From Ceratotherium simum simum (lineage: Eukaryota; Chordata; Mammalia; Perissodactyla; Rhinocerotidae): 64,000 nt of DNA. Both the position numbers and the translations under genes were made by a program. The DNA lies in assembly GCF_000283155.1 (NCBI RefSeq), contig NW_004454170.1:8828803-8892802 (forward strand), in the 5' to 3' direction. The notes beneath the pieces are model-generated. The model was given only the letters and a program-made list of their open reading frames with translations, did no database searches and was not told the DNA's origin. Below, piece by piece: positions 13,381 to 27,179 of this stretch (the first letter of the stretch is position 1; every line of letters starts with the position of its first letter).

Positions 13381-14394
13381 AAGAGCAAAACATTTTTAAC
13401 TAATGAAATATTATTCAAAGTCTCAATATATGAAAACAGTTGCTTCAAGTGAACACGAACCATCCAGAGCCTGGAGCCCCACCCAACCCTCTGGCTGACC
13501 CCAAGGATATTTCAGGAACCCTTTGGCTCCATTCAGATACAGACCCGCCTGGAGGCAGAGGCCAGGGTGGTTGGCCTCCAGGGATCTCTCCTAGAGCCCA
13601 GATTCTGCAGCCGGATCCATTCCATCAAGACACAAGAGGAGCAATAAATGCACAAATATTCACACACACAAAATCAGGAAGAGGCAGTTAAAATTCTGCC
13701 TCCTCACCCAAGTGGCTACAGGGGAAAAACCAAGAAACAAGCATGTCTTGTTTCTGCAAAAAGGACAAAGGGTCAATGACAAAATTTTTGTTAAAGGAAG
13801 ATCAATGCACAAATCCAGGAAAAACACAGTATCTGACAAGGCTACTGATGGCTAAGGCTGCTGCAGCTGAGAGCAGCCCTTTCCTGGCTAAGGATGCCCA
13901 GTGGAGGGGCAGTTCCAGGTCATGCTCCTCCTCCTGGTCACTCTGAGATTCTCACCCCTTTTATAACACCCTCGGGTCATGTAGTAATGAACCTGACAAC
14001 CTAACCTGGCTTTGGGGTTCCTCAACCCTGGCAGCCAGATATCAAAACAGCAAGGCTCAGGTATATGAGAGAATTCTTGGCCTCCATCATTTTGGTCTTC
14101 CTCCTACCCTGGGCCTCCTCCCAGGTACTCTCTGTAACCAGGCAGCCGGGCACCCGGGCCATGTTCAACAGCAACAAAATCGACCAAGCCACTGTGATTG
14201 GCTCTTGGGAAGGGCTGCACTTGCTCTTGTGCTGGGCCACTTGGATAGGTCCAGAAGCTAGACTAGGGAATGGCAGCTGCCCCAGGAAACTGACGGGTTG
14301 GTCTGGGGTCAACTTCATTTAGACACATGACAGATGCAGAAAGGATAAAGAGCACCAGGGGGAAATAGTGGCCAGTGGCCATATGACCATTTGA

Positions 14395-14650
14395 TTTAGA
14401 ATCCCAAGCCTCTTCGTTTATTGTTTCTTGGCGGCAACACCTTAACTTCTCTCGGAACCAGTTTCCTCATTTGTAAAATGGGGATAACAGACCTACTTTA
14501 GATTAAGTCAAAATACACAGAAGTCTGATACATAGGTGTTTAAAACTATTACTTTCCTTTTAAATTCCTCTTCTGTAAAATTGAAATGCTCAATCTCACC
14601 TCGCAGGGCTGATTGGATGACTTAAAAAGAGAATGCATCTCAAGGTGTTT
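14395..14650 (+). repeat. MIR SINE relics
   Basis: The run 'tttcctcatttgtaaaatgg' followed by 'ggataacagacctac' is the MIR core. A second piece near 14575-14650, 'ctcgcagggctgattggatg', matches the MIR 3' half, so there may be one stretched or two adjacent copies. Confidence 0.75.
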
Positions 14651-14734
14651 AATGAAACTCTGAAGCTGCCTCCACCTGTTCTGAGGGAAGAAGGCCAGTC
14701 TCAACTATAACAAGCAGAAAACTGGAAAAATCAA

Positions 14735-15690
14735 TGTTCAGGCCTCAATGTAATTAAAATTTGACTGAAGAGCAAAAAAAAACCAAAACTTAAATAAATG
14801 GAGAGAGTTACACTGTTTGTAGATGTGAAATTAAATTTTGTAAGATGTCAAACTTCCTTGTTTAATATATAAATTGAATGTAATTTCCATCAGAATCTCA
14901 ATTATTCTTTTGGTCTGTCTGTTTTTCTCAGAGCTTGATGAATTGAAATTCGATTCAAATAGAAAAATAAAGGTATAAGAATGGCCAAGAAATCTTTGAA
15001 ATTTTTGAAAAGAAAAATAATGACAGGGACTACTTACTACAGTAATTAACAGCCGTTGGCACTGGCCCCAAAACAAGCAACAATGAAAATAACATTATCC
15101 CTTTTTTAAACACGGGAACCTAAGGGGGAAAGCATTTTAACCAAACTCACATAGCTAATAAGTTACAAAAGGATTCCTGGAAAAGGAGAGGACACAAACA
15201 AACCCACGAATGTGGAAAGTTGAGCATATAAAGAAAAGGGTAATTCAAATTAGAAGAGAAGAGCTGGATTCTTTAACAAATAGTACTGAGACAACTGAAT
15301 AAGCAATGTGGAAAATAAATTAGATTGCTACCTGACATAATATATAAAAACAAATTCCAAATGGTTTAATATTGTAAATATTCTAACACAACTATAAAAA
15401 AGTACCAGAAGGAAAAATGGGAGAAAATTTTTATTATTTAGGTAAAAAGAAGAGCTTCCTAAGCATTATACACAGCTCAGAACCGTAAACACTGACATAA
15501 AAATTTTTTACTTCTACACGGTATAAAAAAAAAGCCTCTAATTAAAAAGCAAAAATTTTTTAAGTAGGAAAAATATTTTTCAATATGTGTGTGATTTAGG
15601 ATCAATATCTTTTACATATAAGCAGCTCCTAGCACTAAATAAGTAAAAGACAATCCATTAGAAAAATAGGCAAAATATGACTGTTTTCCT
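14735..15690 (+). repeat. L1 ORF2 relic
   Basis: Diverged but ordered matches to the L1 ORF2 3' half are visible. Examples are 'aatgtaatttccatcagaa', 'agaatggccaagaaatc', 'ctactacagtaatta', 'acaaatagtactgagacaac' and 'ctacctgacataatatata'. A MIR-like piece sits at about 15090-15180. No open frame survives. Confidence 0.7.
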
Positions 15691-15699
15691 ATTAGATTT

Positions 15700-15812
15700 G
15701 ACTCCACAACCAGATGGTAACCTCCTCAAAGGCAGAGTCAGTTTCCTATATGTGGATCTCTTGGGCTCAAACCCACAAGCCTCCAGTAAGTAATCAATAA
15801 GTACTCGGCCGG
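15700..15812 (+). repeat. L2 3'-end relic
   Basis: The segment 'taacctcctcaaaggcagag' through 'gtaatcaataagtact' follows the L2 3' end in forward orientation, with heavy divergence. Confidence 0.6.
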
Positions 15813-16112
15813 CAGCTTCTCCCTGCTGGCGTGGCTAACTGCTCTAAGATGCCTTTCCCTGGGCTTCTCTGATGGAGAAGCCGATACAGTGCTCCCAAAC
15901 ACGGGGCCACCAGCCACGCCACAAGTTGCGCAGTCAGTTACACGCTGGGGAGTGTTATCCAGAGGGAGTGCTCCTTTCACTCAGGGCTGATACTTTGCGA
16001 TTTTCTTATTTGAAAAATGGAAAAACTAATTGACTAGCACGAGAGTGATCACTTAAATAGTTACTGAATGAGTTCATTAACGATGACTGCCATTGACAGA
16101 AGAAAATTACCT

Positions 16113-16270
16113 AGGATTATACAATTATTATATTATATTTATATAATTATCTATTATATCTACATAATTATCTATATTATATATCTATAATAGTATCTAT
16201 ATAATAGTTTCTATAGATTATATATAATATTCTATATTATATATCTATAATTATCTAAAATTATACTAAG
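16113..16270. repeat. AT-rich imperfect tandem/direct repeat
   Basis: The block is almost entirely A and T, built from tatat, ataatt and atctat units. A 21-base unit recurs exactly at 16171-16191 and 16231-16251, a 60-base period. It can form many weak hairpins. Confidence 0.85.
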
Positions 16271-16479
16271 AATGAGTTAAGTAACAATACAAAATATATA
16301 GTGCTACTGAAATGCCCAAGTTTATTGGTCAGACTGGCCAACAGATAGAAAGAAACCTTTCAAATAATCCATCTGCCAAGATATGTATTCCACACACTCA
16401 TTCCAAAACACACCATGAAGCCTTCTGCTAATTACTCCCAAATTCCCAAAATGTAGGACAAACATTAATGCTTATCAAT

Positions 16480-17310
16480 AACAGATCCTTCCTACAAAGT
16501 TGTCCTTGCAAATATTAAAGAATGGGAGAGGGGAAAAAAAGAGAATCAAAACAATTTATTAAGAGCTTATAAAAAAATCAATAAAAAAATCACTAGAATT
16601 AAATAGACTATACAGGCAAAGAATCTTAACAATTAACATAAAAAGGATAATTTTAAATGAATAGTAAATAGGAAAAATACTCAGTCTCACTAGCATTAAA
16701 AATGCTCATTAAACAAAAAAATTTAATTGTAGGCAATTTGATAATTTAAAAGTTATACCATTCAATGCTGGTCCAAAACAATGAGTCAGACACTCACAAT
16801 CTGCAAGTGAACTTGGAAGTGGGTTCATTTCTGGAACACTGTTTGGCAAAATGTCTCAGGAACCTTGGTTCACATTCTTTGACACTAATTCTTAACTTCT
16901 AGGAAATATTTCAGAGTGTCAACAAGTATCTCGGCACGAAGATATTCACCTTAGCATTGCGTTTAATAAAAAAAAAATTTAGACCCTCATAAGTATCCAA
17001 CAATAGGAGAAGTGTTAATAAAATCCTTTCTAAATTATATTTATGAGGAATTTTAACGATGGGGATATTTTTTTGATAAAAGATTAAATAAATGTATGGT
17101 TTCAAATTGCACATATGTCAAAATGTAACACATCTCAATTACGTAACATGTACGAGACAAAAACTGAAAGACAACACACCAAAAAGTTAATAGTATAGTA
17201 GTACTTCTCTGAGTCTTTGAGTCTTTGGAGTGACTGTTTTTCTTTTTTATCCCTTCATGTATTCATAGTAAAAATGCATTAATTTAAAAATCAGAGAAGA
17301 AAATAAACAT
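16480..17310 (+). repeat. L1 3' region relic
   Basis: Pieces resemble the end of L1 ORF2 and the 3' UTR: 'ctcactagcattaaaaatgc', 'tataccattcaatgctgg', 'ttcacattctttgacactaa', 'taagtatccaacaatagg'. It is A-rich and badly decayed, so the limits are rough. Confidence 0.55.
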
Positions 17311-17929
17311 TCTTTTCAACGATGACATCTCATATTTTAAAATCTCGACAGGGGTGACTTCCCCCACGGGACTCTACACTGCTTTAAAACGCTGGAAGAG
17401 TCCATCTATTGGACCACAAATTTTGAAAGTAGAAGCAAACTGCCTCCTCCTTCCTCTCCTCTCCTCCCGTCCACTTCCTTTCACAGTCTGCTCTTCCGGG
17501 GGCGTCACTGGTCAGTTGAGCCCCACGCTGCTCACTCCTCGGCTCCAAAGCCCTCACTCTGAATCACAGACTTTTCCTCCACTCATCTGTGTCTTGGTTA
17601 CTATGAAGTTCCTTTCAAAGTCACTCAACAAACATTTACCTAGCACCTCCTCTAGGCCACGCTCTGCTAGATACTCAGCATGTTTTACTTCAGGCCAGAG
17701 GAGTAGGAGTTCCTGACAGGAAACACTGTGCTTCCCACTTCCTGAGCACTGCCTGGGCTGGGGCAAACTGAGGGAAGGGCCAGTTAGCAGGCACCACTGA
17801 CAAAGGCCCTACACTCAGCCTCCTCCCATTTCCCCGCTGGACGTATCTCCATCTGAACTGCCTCTTCCCCCAAGCAGGTCACAATCATCTTGTCACCAGG
17901 GTGATTCTTAATGGGCCCTGAACCTCCAG

Positions 17930-18780
17930 TCTCATATGCTCCATACCCTCTCCACACGCTACTGGATTCATCTTTCTAAAATGAAAATCTGATTACTATA
18001 TACTTAACCCTACTTGGAACTCCTCAACACTCCTCACCCCCCTCTCCCCACCACCACTCTCTTAAGACAAATTCTAAACTCTGTAACGTGGCTGCATTAC
18101 TGGCCCTTCCTAACCTCTCCAGCCTCACTGGTTACCCCTCCTTTATTTATAGATTTATTTAATTACCCCATGAGTTTTGGTGGAGCATTTTCTATGTGTC
18201 AGGCACTGTGCTGGGTCCAGGGGATACAGCGGTAAAAGAGACACAGCCTGTAGGCATGGAAGTCAGTCTTCACTACAGCTGCTTTCTGTCCTTGCTACAC
18301 AGTGTGATGCATGACCAGCAGCATCGGCATCACCTGGGAGCAGATCTCAGGCCCTTCCCCAGATCTGCTGAATAGAAACAGTATTTCGATTCACAGGTGA
18401 TTTCCTATGCATGTCAAAGTCTGAGAAGCCCTGCTTTGTGTCTCTTGAAACTTCAGTGCCCACTCTCGCCTGTTGCCTTCCCCACCTGCATTTCATCAGC
18501 CTGGGATACTCCTGTCCCTTCTCTCTGCCTAACTCCCACCTATCCCTCAGTTTCTGCATGGATTTCCTGTCTGCTAGGAAGATTTCCTTCCCTGCCCTCC
18601 TAAGTTGGGGTTAAGTGACCACCCCAAGTGGTGTCACCATCAAAACACTGACAGCTCTGTGCTACGGATGCTGCCTCCATCACTGCAAATGCTCTAAGAA
18701 GCTGTCTGTCTTTTCGTAACCGCATCACTAGCAGCAAGCCTAGTGTCTGACAAAGAGTAGTTGGTCAGTAAAAAGCTGTT
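17930..18780 (+). repeat. L2 LINE relic, forward, split by MER5
   Basis: The L2 3' region is readable: 'tctttctaaaatgaaaatct', 'ctctgtaacgtggctgcat', 'taacctctccagcctcac', then after the MER5 insertion 'gcctgttgccttccccacc', 'ctaactcccacctatccct' and the end near 18780 followed by an A-run. A short reverse L2-end fragment seems to lie at 18140-18260, so the arrangement is not a simple single copy. Confidence 0.7.
18297..18432 (+). mobile_element. MER5-type hAT-Charlie MITE
   Basis: 'gaccagcagcatcggcatca', 'cctgggagcagatctcagg', 'cccagatctgctgaatagaa' and 'gtctgagaagccctgc' are the MER5 consensus landmarks in order. It interrupts the L2 copy. Confidence 0.85.
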
Positions 18781-20804
18781 AAAAAAAAAAAAAAGCATAG
18801 AATTCGGTGCAACTGCAAAATTCCCAGGCTTAACAAATAATATAAAGTTTCTAAATTCCTCAGGAGAGGGTAGGATTTGGAGGAGTTGGGAGCAGTAAAC
18901 AGGTTCCTAGGAAGAAACCAGCACTATCTGCATCAATTCCATGCTTCATGTTTTATGGACAGGCTTAGCCTTGTGTGGAACCTCTGCTAGCTCACTAGAC
19001 ATCTTTGTGTAAATTAGAAAGACAACCTCCTCCTTCAGCACAGATGCAATTCTAGGCCAGGGTGCATGAAAGACTCAGCAAGCAAACCACAAGCTGGTTA
19101 TCAGTTGCCCTCTATGCAGGTTATGGCCTGCACCACCATATATGGTGGCCCTGCCTTGTACTCCCAGTTACACTGTCCCAGTCTAGGAAGAATGGCCATG
19201 GAGCAAGCACTGGAAACCACGTCCTGGCTGTACATGACCTCAAGTGAGGAATTTAACTATTTAACTTCTCATACAATGGAGATAACATCAGCAGTGCCTA
19301 CTTTACAGGGCTTAGAGAATCAATATTTTAAAATAGAGTAAAGTCATACCTTCTACGGAGTTTATTTTCTGAAGTCAAAGGATAAGGTAAAAATTGCATA
19401 TGACCACAGTTACTCTTGAAAATGCCTGAACATCACCCATAAAGTAGAGCCTCGTGCCCAGGCTGACATGCCACTCTGGAGACTGGCATGCCTCTCTCAA
19501 TAGGCCACCACAACCTCCAGGGAGGGAAGAGTGCCGATTCTTTGGTAGAACATCAGTTGAACTAATTGGCTTACCTGCATAGGCCATGTCTACCTAAAGT
19601 ACAGAACATCAAATACCAGAATCACCTTCAACCAGAAGAGACACTCAATACAAGGCCTTCAGCCCCAGAGGCAGCCCAGGCAGCTGAGATCCCCTCTGCC
19701 ATCTCATACTCACTCTGGGCTACGTGCTCACTGAAGGGAATGGCAAGTTAAATCACTAACTCAATTTAAATGATGTTTCCTTCTCTCTCCCCTTTGTGCC
19801 AAACATGTAGAGTTGAATTGGGCAAGTTAAATGCATAGTCTAATGAAGCTTGAAAACTCGGAAGCAAAACATAAATGCAAGGCATTATTTTTGTGATACA
19901 CCTACCCAATCAGTATTCTGTGTTGTGGGGAAATCTACACTGTTCAGTACACAAAGCTGCCAGCGTGGAAAACCTTGAACTTACTCCATTAGCTCGGGGC
20001 ACACAAGGAGAGCATTTCCTCCCCATGAGAAGGCCACTGCTGGCATGCTCCCAGTAAGAACTGTTGTTCTGAGCTGTGTTCCCCATCGTGGAAGGACTGG
20101 CATAGAGCCATTTACAGTTTTTCACCTCATTCCTCTTATGCATAATAGCCGGGTAGGAACTAGACCTAGTGGCTGAAGGGGCGAGATGGAGCAAGGCAAC
20201 AACTCTAGCGTGAAGGCTGCAGGACCAACCGTCTTGGATTTGCTGATGCCCAGAGCTAATCTCTTGGAACAGCATCTGCACAGGCCACCAGGCAAACAGT
20301 CCTCTCGGTTGCCTGCTCCAACACTCCAGACTGAAAAAAAGTCCCAGCCCCTTCCAGATAAAAGAAAATGTGCCCTTTCCTTTCCAGAGCAAAACATATC
20401 ATTCTGAATGCCACCAAAATAAACACCTATCTTCATGTGCCATCTGGGCCACTCTGGAAATGTTTTATTGAACCAATGACCTACCTACATATTCAATTCA
20501 ATCCTGCATATAAAGAACAGGATTTTTTACAAACAAATAGTGTTTTTAAAATAGAAACAAAGCACTATTCAATACCTCTGCAGCCCTGCTATGGCCATAT
20601 ACTCCACTTTCTATACTTCTAATATAGATAATCTTCATTTAACAGGAAATCTCTAAGAGAAAAGCAAGTTTATATATGTGTATGGCTACTGACAAACTCT
20701 TCATTGACACACTTTGTGGAAGTAATTGTAACCAAAACAAATACAAATTAACAATGTACTCCTGTTAGTAATGTCTCCAACGGAAAAGCGGGGTCACTAG
20801 GAGA

Positions 20805-20955
20805 ACAAAATTTTATTCAGGAACTTATTTGTGCACCTACTGGTGTTCCCTGCTGTGCTAGGTGCTGTGGAAGACAGATACAAAGATGAACTGGACAGAG
20901 TTTCGGTCCCACCTTCTTCCTCCCCCTAAGAAAGCTTAAAATCTACAAGTGCCTT
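20805..20955 (-). repeat. L2 3'-end relic
   Basis: 'attcaggaacttatttgtgc', 'tgctgtgctaggtgctgtgg' and 'cagatacaaagatgaact' are the reversed L2 3' end. Confidence 0.65.
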
Positions 20956-21098
20956 AAGCCAGCAACTTACCATAAGTAAATCAATAGGAAAAACACTAAC
21001 TCTTGGCAGAACAAAGAGATCAAGAAGTCTTGATTCGTTAGTGACAAGTTCAAATGTTCCTATGAGAAACAGTGTAACTCATCAATCCATACCATTTA

Positions 21099-21374
<276 letters not shown>

Positions 21375-21379
21375 TTAAC

Positions 21380-22015
21380 AAGTATTTATTATTCTAGCAG
21401 CATATGTTAAATATCTGTTCTATGCCCAGCACTGTGCTATGCAGAATGAACACACACACACACACACACACACACACCGAAAACATTCATTCAATCAAAA
21501 AAGATTTACTGACTCAACTGTGATCAAGACTCAATCACTGCCCTCCAACAATGAAGAGCCTAATAAGAGAGACACACTAGAACAGAGTAGATCAGAAAAC
21601 TATGACTAATATACTAGGAATTACAGAACAGAATAGGCACAGAGCACTGTCTGAGTGGTCAGAGAAGGCTTCCCAGAGGTAAGGACAAATGAGATCTAAA
21701 AGGCAGATGGAAATCAGCTGAGAAAAGGAGCGAAAAGAATATTCCAGGCAAAAGATGAGCACGTGCAAAGGCACAGAGGTGAGAGTGAGGTTAACTCTGG
21801 AACCTGAATGTAGTTCAGTTCAGTATGACTAGACAATGAGGGGAAATTTTGCAACAGATAACACAGAGAGGTAAGCACAGGCCCAATTATGGAGGAGAAC
21901 ACGGCATTATAAGCCATGTGAAATCATATTTCAACTTTATCCTGAAAGCAATGGGGGGGATGCTGGAGGGTTTTAAGCAACAGAGTTACATAACCAGATT
22001 TGTTTTTTAGAAATA
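21380..22015 (-). repeat. L2 LINE relic with (CA)n tract
   Basis: The reversed L2 3' region runs 'aacaagtatttattattc', 'gcccagcactgtgctatg', 'aaggcttcccagaggtaagg', 'ttccaggcaaaagatgag', 'gtgcaaaggcacagaggtg', 'actttatcctgaaagcaatg'. A CA microsatellite of about 14 units sits at 21450-21478. Confidence 0.8.
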
Positions 22016-22024
22016 CAACTCCGG

Positions 22025-22780
22025 GAGACTTCCTGGGAAAAAATGGCAGAGTAAATTTGGACCACAGATTTTTTTCCTCTTCTGATTCTCAACAAAATGA
22101 ACAAAAGAATAGGAAAAATCACAAAAATTCACTAGCAAAACAAGAAAAAGGGTGCAATTTGATGCTCTAAATGTTAAGACAGAGCTAAGGAAAGAAACAG
22201 AAGGTTCAGCCACCATCTGTGCAGCTCCCTTTCCTGCCCTCACCACCAAAAAAGAAGAAAAGCATTAGGTTAAAAAACTGACATGATAAAATCCTACAAA
22301 TTCTTACTAATACATCTCCCTACTGTTCACAGGTGGAGAAAAGTAGACTAAGGGGGTAAATAAGCAGCATGAAAAAAAAACTAGAGAAAACCCCTGGATT
22401 GTAGAAACCCCTACTCTCCTAATACTGGTCCTCAGCAGAGGCAGGAAAACTGCCAGGACTGTCCATTTTCCCGGGCCCCACACTGCACATTGTCTGAAGA
22501 GGTTTACCCCTCTGGGAACAGGATACACCCCCAACTAGGTAGAGCAAACCATGGCACAGGACACTAACAAAATGCGAGAGTCGAAAGGGCATCTCTCAAT
22601 GGGGCCGGAAAAGCCAGTCCTCTGACAAAGGCTGCCCATGGACCCAGCGAGCATCCCCCCTGACCACCCCAGGCTTTCATGCAACAAGAACAAGAAAGAC
22701 AGCAACGCACAGCCCTTAGGTCTTAGGTAAGGTAGGAGCAGTGGCATGGGTTCCTAAATAATACGTTCCCCATCTTCTAA
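22025..22780 (+). repeat. Possible L1 5'-UTR relic
   Basis: 'aaaaaatggcagagtaaatt' followed by several hundred bases of GC-richer DNA without repeat landmarks resembles the start of older L1 5' UTRs. The assignment is by general look only. Confidence 0.35.
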
Positions 22781-24883
22781 AACTGTGCATAGTGAATGCA
22801 ATCTAACTTTTTCCTGATGACTTGAATCACAGAGTCACAGAATTTCAGAGTTAAAAAGAATCTCAGTGCAATTCCTGAATCACCAAGTCAAGCGCCATGC
22901 TTAGCTTGATACTGGAACAGCCTTGGGCTTACTGTGGGTTTCCACTTTCCAGCACCCTGTCAGAAAAGGGCCCTAGCTGTGGACTTGATGAATTCTGTGT
23001 CCCTTTTGTAATTATGTCCCTTCCCAGCCCACTGAGAGATGTTATCATCTGTGGTCCCCCTTCTGCCTATCTTGTGTAGCACTCTGCTTTTGGGTTGCGC
23101 CCTTCATCTACAAACCCGGAAAACAGATAACCGAGCTTGTTGAATTATCTTTAGAAAGAAGGATAGATCAAGACTAAATGAGCCCTGCCTGAGAACAAGA
23201 GGACTTCTCCTAGGAGATAAAAACTTAAGCTCCAAGACCCTTTTATTTAGCCAGTTGCTCAGAGGCCTTTTTAGCTTCCTCCCACTTTCTCTTTCCAAGT
23301 TAATTTGCTAGAAAAGTGACCTCCATTTAAGTGACGTGATGGTATACATGATAGCAATTTCCTTCATAAGGTAAAACAAATCCCTGTAAAATGGAGTCTT
23401 CAAACACATGAAGCACCGTAATTACACCCAGCTTTCATTAGTCTTACATACTTTTTCAAGCTGTGTTTTACCAGTAGATATAAGTTTCCTTTACCTGGAC
23501 ATTAGATTTCAGATGCGTGCAATGCAAAAAATAAGCAAAAGAGGCTCCCGAGCTATTAGGAATATAGCTAGCACAAAGGTATGTCCGCTTCATTTCTAGA
23601 GAAGGGACACCTTCAGGGAATTAAATAAGTTTCTTAGAATTGTACATAAAAGAAAAGTTGGCTAAATCAGCAAGTTGTCTTATCTGATTTCCTTAGAGTG
23701 TGTGATAATAGCCAATAAAAAGCAAGAAAGGTAAAGAAAGGCTGCTCAAGTCACAAAAAGTGAAGCTAACTCTCCCAATTTGTTCTGATTATAAATGTGC
23801 ATATACCGATGTAGATGCAGATATAGATATAGATACTTAAGAGGATAACAGCACGCCAAGAACATAAGAGAATTCTATTGTATTACTTAAGAGTCATAAT
23901 TTCTAAACCTTTGAGGGGGGAGAGGAATCTTAAATTTTCCATTTCCCAGTCCCAAAAACCTAAAATTTAAGAAAATGATAACATTTTCAAAGGCTTTAAT
24001 ACTTTTCACCGAACTAGTTACTTGGCCAATTTAATACCATGAAAATGCAACTTCTGAAAACCGAAGACCATGCCTGGGTCAGACAGGTTTTTCCACTCTT
24101 CAGAGATGAGCTTATTTCTTGATCTGGCAGGTTTGGGGAAATGATTCCACTTCATGCAAACACCACTGAAGATAGAAGACTCCGAAGGAAGTCAGGAGTG
24201 AGAGGAGCCAAAGGCTGAGCTGAGCCAAGACCCTGCCAGGGCAGCACAGGGGAACGTCTGGCAGGGTCTGGGCTACACGCTCCGTTCAACACCTTGAAGA
24301 TGCTTTAAAAGAGTTTTTCTAATGCCCCTGCCCAAGGGTACTGCTTGGTTAGTAACCCTGTCAAATTCACAAGCTGTGCTGCTAGCCCCATTTGCCTCTG
24401 CCTTTGAGTTAGCAATCAGAGAGAGATGTAATAGCATGAATTAGAAGAGAATATTGGTTCTCTTCTCTTTTTCTGATGAAAAGCCCTATGAACAAGGCCC
24501 TTGTATCCAATATTGTAGTTATTCTTCTAAAACGGTCATACATTTTTAAAAATTAATTTAATCATCTAAACTTTTATTTCATTTTATTTAACCTTCTAAC
24601 TCGCACATAATTTCATCTAAAACCTCATATACTTTTGAATTCACATTTTATAGATAAAATGATTTTCCTGAGTTTTTCTAGGTTTCCCCCAGTCTCACTG
24701 ACTGCAAGTTCATCAGTTGTGGGGACCATGTCTTAGGTCTTCTTTGATTTTCCCAGGACAGTGTGTGAACTAGAGATGATATTGCAATAAATATTCCTGA
24801 ATAAACACTGAACGAGAGAAAGGCAATTCCCAAGATGAGTAAGCCATTTTCTTTTTCCAAAAGATACCATGATAGATTGTTCA

Positions 24884-25102
<219 letters not shown>

Positions 25103-26344
25103 TTAGTTGAGATTCAATGAGGACATAAATAACGTCAACCACTCCAGGTACTTTTGCTTCCCTCCAAAACAGTCTCTTGAACAGGAGAAAGGCCCTGTGA
25201 GGAATACAGAACAGAGCTTTAGAGCTGAATATTTTGAATTCAAATGCTAAGGTTACTGTACTCCAAGAAGAAGTTAGCAAGGGAACCATGCTTAACCAAC
25301 CAACCAACGAATCCTGCAGAAATCCAGTGATTCCCATAAGACATATTCAAGCCCTAATTTTTCATCTCAGTGAAAGTATACTGGTAATATGGAGCAAGAG
25401 AGAATCCAAAAGTAATTTCTTTGCCTCCATCCAGCATCTTAGCCTTGTCAGTCTTTTGGCCAGAAGCCACAAACTAACCTTGTTGACCTTGATTAGCATC
25501 CGCCCATCCTAGGAGAAGAAGGCCTTCTTAGAGAGGCAGAGGAAGGCAGATAGAGGATCGCCTTGTGGAACACACACACCAGAGAGAGCCCTCCTCTTGG
25601 TAAGGAAGTGACTAGAACCTCCTAATACTAGAGCTTTGTAGAACTCGATCAAGATGTTCACAACGACAAAACTTTCTTACTGATTTTGAAATTTTGTAGC
25701 CACAGAAGTCACATTTCAGAGCTCTTTCACGGAGCTCCAGCCCACCATTCACTCCCGACGCAGGGATTAAGGAGGCCAGACATGTCCGGCTGCTTAGTGT
25801 GTTCTCACCACTTCCCACATTTTTGAAGATGCTTTTTGTGCTCAGGAAATCATCTGTCCCTCTTTTCTTTTCAAGACCTTAAATTAAGCAAATAACATCC
25901 AGAACTTAAATGTAATCATTATTTTAGCCTGGCTCTCTCCTCTCCACAGAATACTCACCCTTCTCAAAAAAAAAAAAAAAAAGGAAAGAACACAAACACA
26001 CCAAGAGGAGGGGGTTTTGTTTATATATGTATATACACTATGTAGAGAGACACAATGGTGATATATCATGTCCTCCTTTAATTGGGAGGTTAATTTTGTT
26101 TTAGTACAGCATTTACAATTCATTCACGATATGGGTAACCATCCCTTCCTATCTATGTGGGAAGGAATAGAGGAAAGAGAAGGAGAAGGAATAACTAAAT
26201 ACAGTAATCTATTCTTGAGAATGCTTTGATCTATTGAAAAGGAACACAAAACACAGCTTTCATGAAGTGAATCTGTAAAACCGCTAAGCTTATAAATATG
26301 CTTTTCATGAAATCTACAACCGGCGCTTCCCTCCGTCTCTCCCA

Positions 26345-26880
26345 TATATACATACTTCTTGAGTGTCCATTAGGTACCGAGCACAATGCAAGACCCTGGG
26401 GAAATCCAGCTTGATGAGATATGGTCCATGCACTCCAGGCACTTATCAGGATAAACAGATATGTGCACAACTAACTAAAGAAACAGGTAAGAAAATGATT
26501 AATTCCATTTAAGAGAGGTAAAAATCTATGTCTCAGAGGGGTCACATTTGAACTTGCTCTAGTCTGGAAGGATGAGTAAAATTCATTTAAACCCTATGAA
26601 TGCCTAAGATGATTAAAAAAAAAAACAATAGATATAGAAATGAAAATATGATGCCTCCCTTTGGTGAACTCAAGAGGTTGTGGCAGGAAGGGAACATTCC
26701 GGGCAGAGCGCAAGCAAGAGCAAAGGTCTGCCAGCATGGAACACACAGCAGACTGGTGCAGACAGACAAAGGGCAACCAGGAAGACTGGCAGGAGAGGAG
26801 CCTGGAGACCAGACTGGGAAGGAAGGGTGCTGAATGTCAAAGAGCTTTGACCTTATTCTGGAGACAGAATAACCCTTCAT
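26345..26880 (-). repeat. L2 LINE relic
   Basis: 'gagtgtccattaggtaccg', 'agcacaatgcaagaccctgg', 'aggataaacagatatgtgc' and 'ggaacattccgggcagagcg' follow the reversed L2 3' region. The middle is degraded. Confidence 0.6.
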
Positions 26881-27179
26881 GTAGGTCTTCTCTCCCTGAA
26901 TAAACTCACATTTCTGGAACTGAGCAACTAAGCCTTAAAAGAAGTACAAAATTCACAAAATTTCCCGAGTGTATATGAAGTCTAATCAATTTAACTACCT
27001 CTCTTGTTTATCCTGAAATTGTAATTAATTTCCCTCAGAAGACCTGGAGGAGGAGGGGAAAACTGAGAGAGCTCTTTCATGGCTAATGCCCCACTTAGAT
27101 TAGGTAATAAGAGGGAAGAATAGCCAGTTATAGATCATGGTTTGACTACAGGTGTTTATTTTCTTTCCTATCCTAGTCC

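Noticed and set aside
14065..14322. 85-codon plus-strand frame starting with a signal-peptide-like stretch
   Set aside because: No family resemblance, no splice or promoter context, and an overlapping open frame exists on the other strand; chance is sufficient.
19910..20392. 160-codon minus-strand frame in KCNH1 intron 3
   Set aside because: No motif or recognisable exon; it lies between known KCNH1 exons and does not belong to the known protein.
21450..21478. CRISPR-like short repeats
   Set aside because: The (CA)n and (GT)n runs here and at 7278, 40474 and 52740 are microsatellites with no spacers.
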